A DNA stretch of 64,000 nucleotides, from positions 397,630-461,629 of the forward strand of contig NZ_JANUQM010000004.1 in NCBI RefSeq assembly GCF_030386795.1. Direction: 5' to 3'. This document shows positions 61,897 to 64,000 of the stretch, piece by piece. A program made the position numbers and the translations under genes. Within the stretch, counting starts at the first letter, position 1; the number at the start of each line of letters is the position of its first letter. Origin of the DNA: Streptomyces sp. S.PNR 29. GTDB lineage: Bacteria > Actinomycetota > Actinomycetes > Streptomycetales > Streptomycetaceae. The notes under the pieces are model-generated. The model saw nothing but the letters and a program-made list of their open reading frames with translations. It searched no databases and was not told the origin of the DNA.

Positions 61897-63261
61897 TCAC
61901 AGGTGGTAGGCGTACTCGGTGAACTCCCAGTCGGTGACGTGCCGTTGGAAGCGTTCGATTTCATTGCGCTTGTAGGAGAGGAAGGAGTCGGTGAAGTCCT
62001 TGCCGAGGACGTCGGTCAGTTCGGTGTCCGCTTCCAGGGCGTCCAGCGCGGCCGGCAGGCTCATGGGCAGCGCGGCCGCCCTGGCGGTGTCGTAGCCGTA
62101 CCCCTCCAAGGGGGCGGGGGGCTCCTCGCCGGTCAGAACCCCGAGCAGCGCGGCGGCGACCGTGCCCGCGATCAGCAGGTACGGGTTGGCGCTGGCGTCA
62201 CCGAGGCGCAGTTCGAACCGGGCGCCGGAGCCGCGCTCGGGCGGGATGCGCACCATGGCGCTGCGGTTGTCCAGGCCCCAGTCGATCAGCCAGGGCGCGA
62301 GGGTGTCCGGGCCGAAACGCTTGTAGGAGTTCACGGTCGGGTTGGCCAGGGCGGCCAGGGCCGGGGCGTGGGCGAGGATGCCGGCGACGGCGTGGCGTGC
62401 GGTGGCGGACAGCCCGTACGGCCCGGCGGGATCGTCGAAGGCGTTACCGGCGCCTTCCTCGTCGGAGCTGTCGCATGACAGATGGAGGTGGAAACCGGAG
62501 CCGCCGGCGTCGTTGAACGGCTTGGCCATGAAGGTGGCGAGTTTCCCCTCCTTCCGGGCCAGCTCCTTGATCGCCGACTTGTAGCGGAAGGCGCGGTCCG
62601 CGGCGGACAGGGCGTCGGAGTGGGTGAGGTTGATCTCGAACTGGCCGCCGTCGAACTCGTGGTTTCCGCTGGTCACGCCGATGTTCATGTCCCGCAGCAG
62701 ACGCAGCGTACGCAGCAGGTGATTGTCGCCGTCGGCGCGCAGACCGGCGGTGTAGACGACGCCGGCGGCGCCCGAGTAACGCTTCCAGCCGCTCGGGGAG
62801 GCCGGGTCCTCGTCGCAGAGGAAGTACTCGAGCTCGGGGCCGACCACCGGACGCAGGCCGTGTTCGGCACACCGGGCGAGGACGGTGCGCAGCAGATCGC
62901 GGGGTGACTCCGGTGCGGGCAGGCCGGTGGCCGGGTCGGTGACGTCGGCGAGGCAGGAGGCGACGCCGGGTTCCCAGGGGAGGGGGACCAGGGTGTCCAG
63001 GTCCGGCCGCACGGTGATGTCGGGCAGGCCGGCGTCGAGACCGCCGGAGACGGGGACCACGTCGCCCTGGGGGCTGGTGTGGTAGACGGCCCGGCAGAAG
63101 GCCAGGCCGTGGTCACACGCCGACGGCAGGTGGTCCAGCAGGATGTCGCGTGCACGGTCGGCGCCGATGAGGTCGGGATAGGTCACGCGCACCACGTCGA
63201 TGCCCTCGGCGGCGAGCCGCTGCATGTGCTGACGGAGGCTGGGGGTTGGGGCTGCGCTCAC
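61897..63261 (-). CDS. Glutamine-synthetase-family protein (gamma-glutamyl-amide ligase-like)
   Basis: The 454-residue protein has the GS fold: beta-grasp N-domain (about 15-105), then metal- and glutamate-binding segments GPELEYFLCDED, HEFDGGQFEINLTHSDAL, GGSGFHLHLS, NSYKRFGPDTLAPWLIDWG and RFELRLGDASANPYL. It lacks the adenylylation tyrosine context (NLYxLP) of GlnA. Relatives such as PuuA-, IpuC- and PipC-type enzymes ligate glutamate to amines. GTG 63261 follows GAGGAG. It is first in the operon with the P450, so a role in gamma-glutamylation of an amine substrate or product is plausible. Confidence 0.9.
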   Translation of the reverse strand: MSAAPTPSLRQHMQRLAAEGIDVVRVTYPDLIGADRARDILLDHLPSACDHGLAFCRAVYHTSPQGDVVPVSGGLDAGLPDITVRPDLDTLVPLPWEPGVASCLADVTDPATGLPAPESPRDLLRTVLARCAEHGLRPVVGPELEYFLCDEDPASPSGWKRYSGAAGVVYTAGLRADGDNHLLRTLRLLRDMNIGVTSGNHEFDGGQFEINLTHSDALSAADRAFRYKSAIKELARKEGKLATFMAKPFNDAGGSGFHLHLSCDSSDEEGAGNAFDDPAGPYGLSATARHAVAGILAHAPALAALANPTVNSYKRFGPDTLAPWLIDWGLDNRSAMVRIPPERGSGARFELRLGDASANPYLLIAGTVAAALLGVLTGEEPPAPLEGYGYDTARAAALPMSLPAALDALEADTELTDVLGKDFTDSFLSYKRNEIERFQRHVTDWEFTEYAYHL

Positions 63262-63347
63262 CGATGTCTCCTCGGGCGCTAGGGGTGTGGATCGTGAGGG
63301 GGAGTCAGAGGGCCGGTACGGATGGGGGCGCGGCGTACGGACGGCTT

Positions 63348-63361
63348 GTTTGGCGCCAAAC
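63348..63361. promoter_or_regulatory. Operator-like palindrome 1
   Basis: GTTTGGCGCCAAAC is a perfect 14-bp palindrome overlapping the last two bases of the leftward -10 element. A near-identical copy lies 106 nt away beside the rightward -10. The placement at both -10/+1 regions is typical of a repressor of divergent promoters. Confidence 0.75.
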
Positions 63362-63388
63362 GGTATGAGCGCTGCGGACGCCCCGCAA
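63360..63388 (-). promoter_or_regulatory. Predicted promoter of the GS-P450 operon
   Basis: On the minus strand TTGCGG (63383-63388) and TACCGT (63360-63365) are 17 nt apart. Palindrome 1 begins within the -10. Confidence 0.5.
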
Positions 63389-63424
63389 GGGGGGCAGGAA
63401 AAAAATTATCCGCATGGATAGGTA

Positions 63425-63453
63425 TTGACCAGGGTCAGGTGGCTTCCTATGTT
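63425..63453 (+). promoter_or_regulatory. Predicted promoter of the ferredoxin-reductase operon
   Basis: TTGACC (63425-63430) and TATGTT (63448-63453) are exactly 17 nt apart. Palindrome 2 begins at the next base. Confidence 0.65.
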
Positions 63454-63467
63454 GTTTGGAGCCAAAT
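63454..63467. promoter_or_regulatory. Operator-like palindrome 2
   Basis: GTTTGGAGCCAAAT repeats palindrome 1 with two changes, keeping the TTTGG-N2-CCAAA core. It lies at the expected transcription start of the rightward operon. Confidence 0.7.
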
Positions 63468-63502
63468 GAGTAAGGGTGCGGTCAGTCGCCGAACCCTTGG
63501 CC

Positions 63503-63530
63503 GGGGCCCGGTCGACGACGGTCGGGCCCC
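63503..63530 (+). terminator. Hairpin with pyrimidine tract in the ferredoxin mRNA leader
   Basis: GGGGCCCG (63503-63510) pairs with CGGGCCCC (63523-63530) and is followed by TCTTCCTCCC. It lies between the predicted promoter and the ferredoxin start 51 nt downstream, so it would be transcribed as part of the leader. It could attenuate transcription or stabilise the mRNA. Confidence 0.45.
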
Positions 63531-63581
63531 TCTTCCTCCCTTCACCCCCGCCCCGATGCCCTCACTTCAGGAGGACCGGCC

Positions 63582-63770
63582 ATGAAGGTCGTCGTCGACA
63601 TGAACAAGTGCCAGGACCACGGCCAGTGCGTCTTCGCCGCCCCCGATGTCTTCTCCATGGACGACAGCGGCCACCTGGCCTACGTCCCCGACCCCGACGA
63701 CGCGCTGCGCGACGAGGTCGAGGAAGCCGCCGACGTGTGTCCGCTCCAGGCCATCCGTATCGAGGGCTGA
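63582..63770 (+). CDS. 3Fe-4S ferredoxin, P450 redox partner
   Basis: The 62-residue ferredoxin has the pattern C10-x2-H13-x2-C16 ... C53-P. A His replaces the second cysteine, so a [3Fe-4S] cluster with three Cys ligands is expected, as in many actinobacterial P450 ferredoxins. AGGAGG precedes the ATG. It passes electrons from the reductase encoded 2 nt downstream to the P450 encoded divergently. Confidence 0.95.
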   Translation: MKVVVDMNKCQDHGQCVFAAPDVFSMDDSGHLAYVPDPDDALRDEVEEAADVCPLQAIRIEG

Positions 63771-63772
63771 CC

Positions 63773-64000
63773 ATGACGTCGAGGAGTGCACGCATCGTCG
63801 TGGCCGGCGCCTCCATGGCCGGCCTGCGCGCGGCCGAGCAACTGCGGGCCGCCGGCTGGACCGAAGGCATCACGCTCGTCGGTGACGAGCCGCACATGCC
63901 CTACAACCGGCCGCCCCTGTCCAAGGAGGTCCTGGCCGGCAAGGCCGCCTTCGAGTCGCTCTCCTTCCGCCCGCGGGCGAGCGTGGCCGACGCGGAGTGG
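63773..64000 (+). CDS. FAD-dependent ferredoxin reductase (partial, cut by window end)
   Basis: The first 76 codons from ATG 63773 encode RIVVAGASMAGLRAAEQLRA, an FAD-binding GxSxAGL-type dinucleotide fold, followed by ITLVGDEPHMPYNRPPLSKE, the signature of putidaredoxin-reductase-like enzymes. The reading frame is open to the window edge. It is adjacent to the ferredoxin gene (2-nt gap) and would complete an NAD(P)H-to-P450 electron chain. Confidence 0.93.
   Translation, partial: MTSRSARIVVAGASMAGLRAAEQLRAAGWTEGITLVGDEPHMPYNRPPLSKEVLAGKAAFESLSFRPRASVADAEW

Noticed and set aside
61897-63261. Housekeeping glutamine synthetase GlnA
   Set aside because: The adenylylation-site context and the GlnA C-terminal motif are missing, and the gene is cotranscribed with a P450, so a GS-like amine ligase is a better description.

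Overview
The window is chromosomal DNA of a Streptomyces or very close relative. It is strongly GC-rich, uses many GTG starts and tight ATGA/GTGA overlaps, and carries the actinobacterial signature genes bldD, the integration host factor gene mihF (sIHF), and sugar ABC importers with no ATPase gene beside them, as in species where one shared MsiK-type ATPase serves many importers.

Positions 1-23769 are conserved core genome: an M24 peptidase homologue, efp and nusB; bldD on the opposite strand; the pyrimidine operon pyrR-pyrB-pyrC-(membrane protein)-carA-carB-pyrD-pyrF; then mihF, gmk, rpoZ, coaBC, metK, priA, fmt and rsmB. A PyrR-binding RNA motif sits on the pyrR ribosome binding site, strong hairpin terminators separate the blocks, and tRNA-like debris lies between metK and priA.

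At about 23.8 kb the core order stops, marked by a broken amino-acid permease. From there to about 60.2 kb is an accessory carbohydrate-utilisation island. Part A (24.3-37.8 kb) is a minus-strand operon: lipoprotein binding protein, two permeases, an unrecognised helical enzyme, a sugar mutarotase, a lactonase-type amidohydrolase, a broken zinc alcohol dehydrogenase, a KduD-like SDR and an aldo/keto reductase. A secreted beta-helix enzyme follows it and a FadR-type GntR regulator is divergent. This content fits the non-phosphorylating L-fucose (6-deoxy-sugar) route. Part B (38.1-42.1 kb) holds a secreted GH43-ricin protein and a frameshifted alginate-lyase-family protein with a sortase anchor. 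Part C (42.8-51.8 kb) is LacI - GH2 - binding protein - two permeases - GH51, suited to arabinose- and galactose-containing oligosaccharides. Part D (52.3-60.2 kb) holds three secreted enzymes: beta-helix plus CBM96-like, GH95-like plus ricin domain, and GH43 plus CBM42. Together they suggest breakdown of fucosylated, arabinose-rich plant polysaccharide outside the cell and import of the products.

The island shows decay: a 1-nt frameshift, an internal deletion, an SDR lacking its catalytic Tyr and Lys, and fragments of a transposase, a recombinase, an nSTAND/WD40 protein, an LLM oxidoreductase and a ricin domain.

Positions 60.6-64 kb hold a different module: a cytochrome P450 and a glutamine-synthetase-like ligase transcribed leftwards, and a 3Fe-4S ferredoxin and ferredoxin reductase (cut by the window end) transcribed rightwards. 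The divergent promoters each abut a copy of a TTTGG-N2-CCAAA palindrome. The gene set resembles the P450/ferredoxin/GS sets used for secondary-amine oxidation in mycobacteria.
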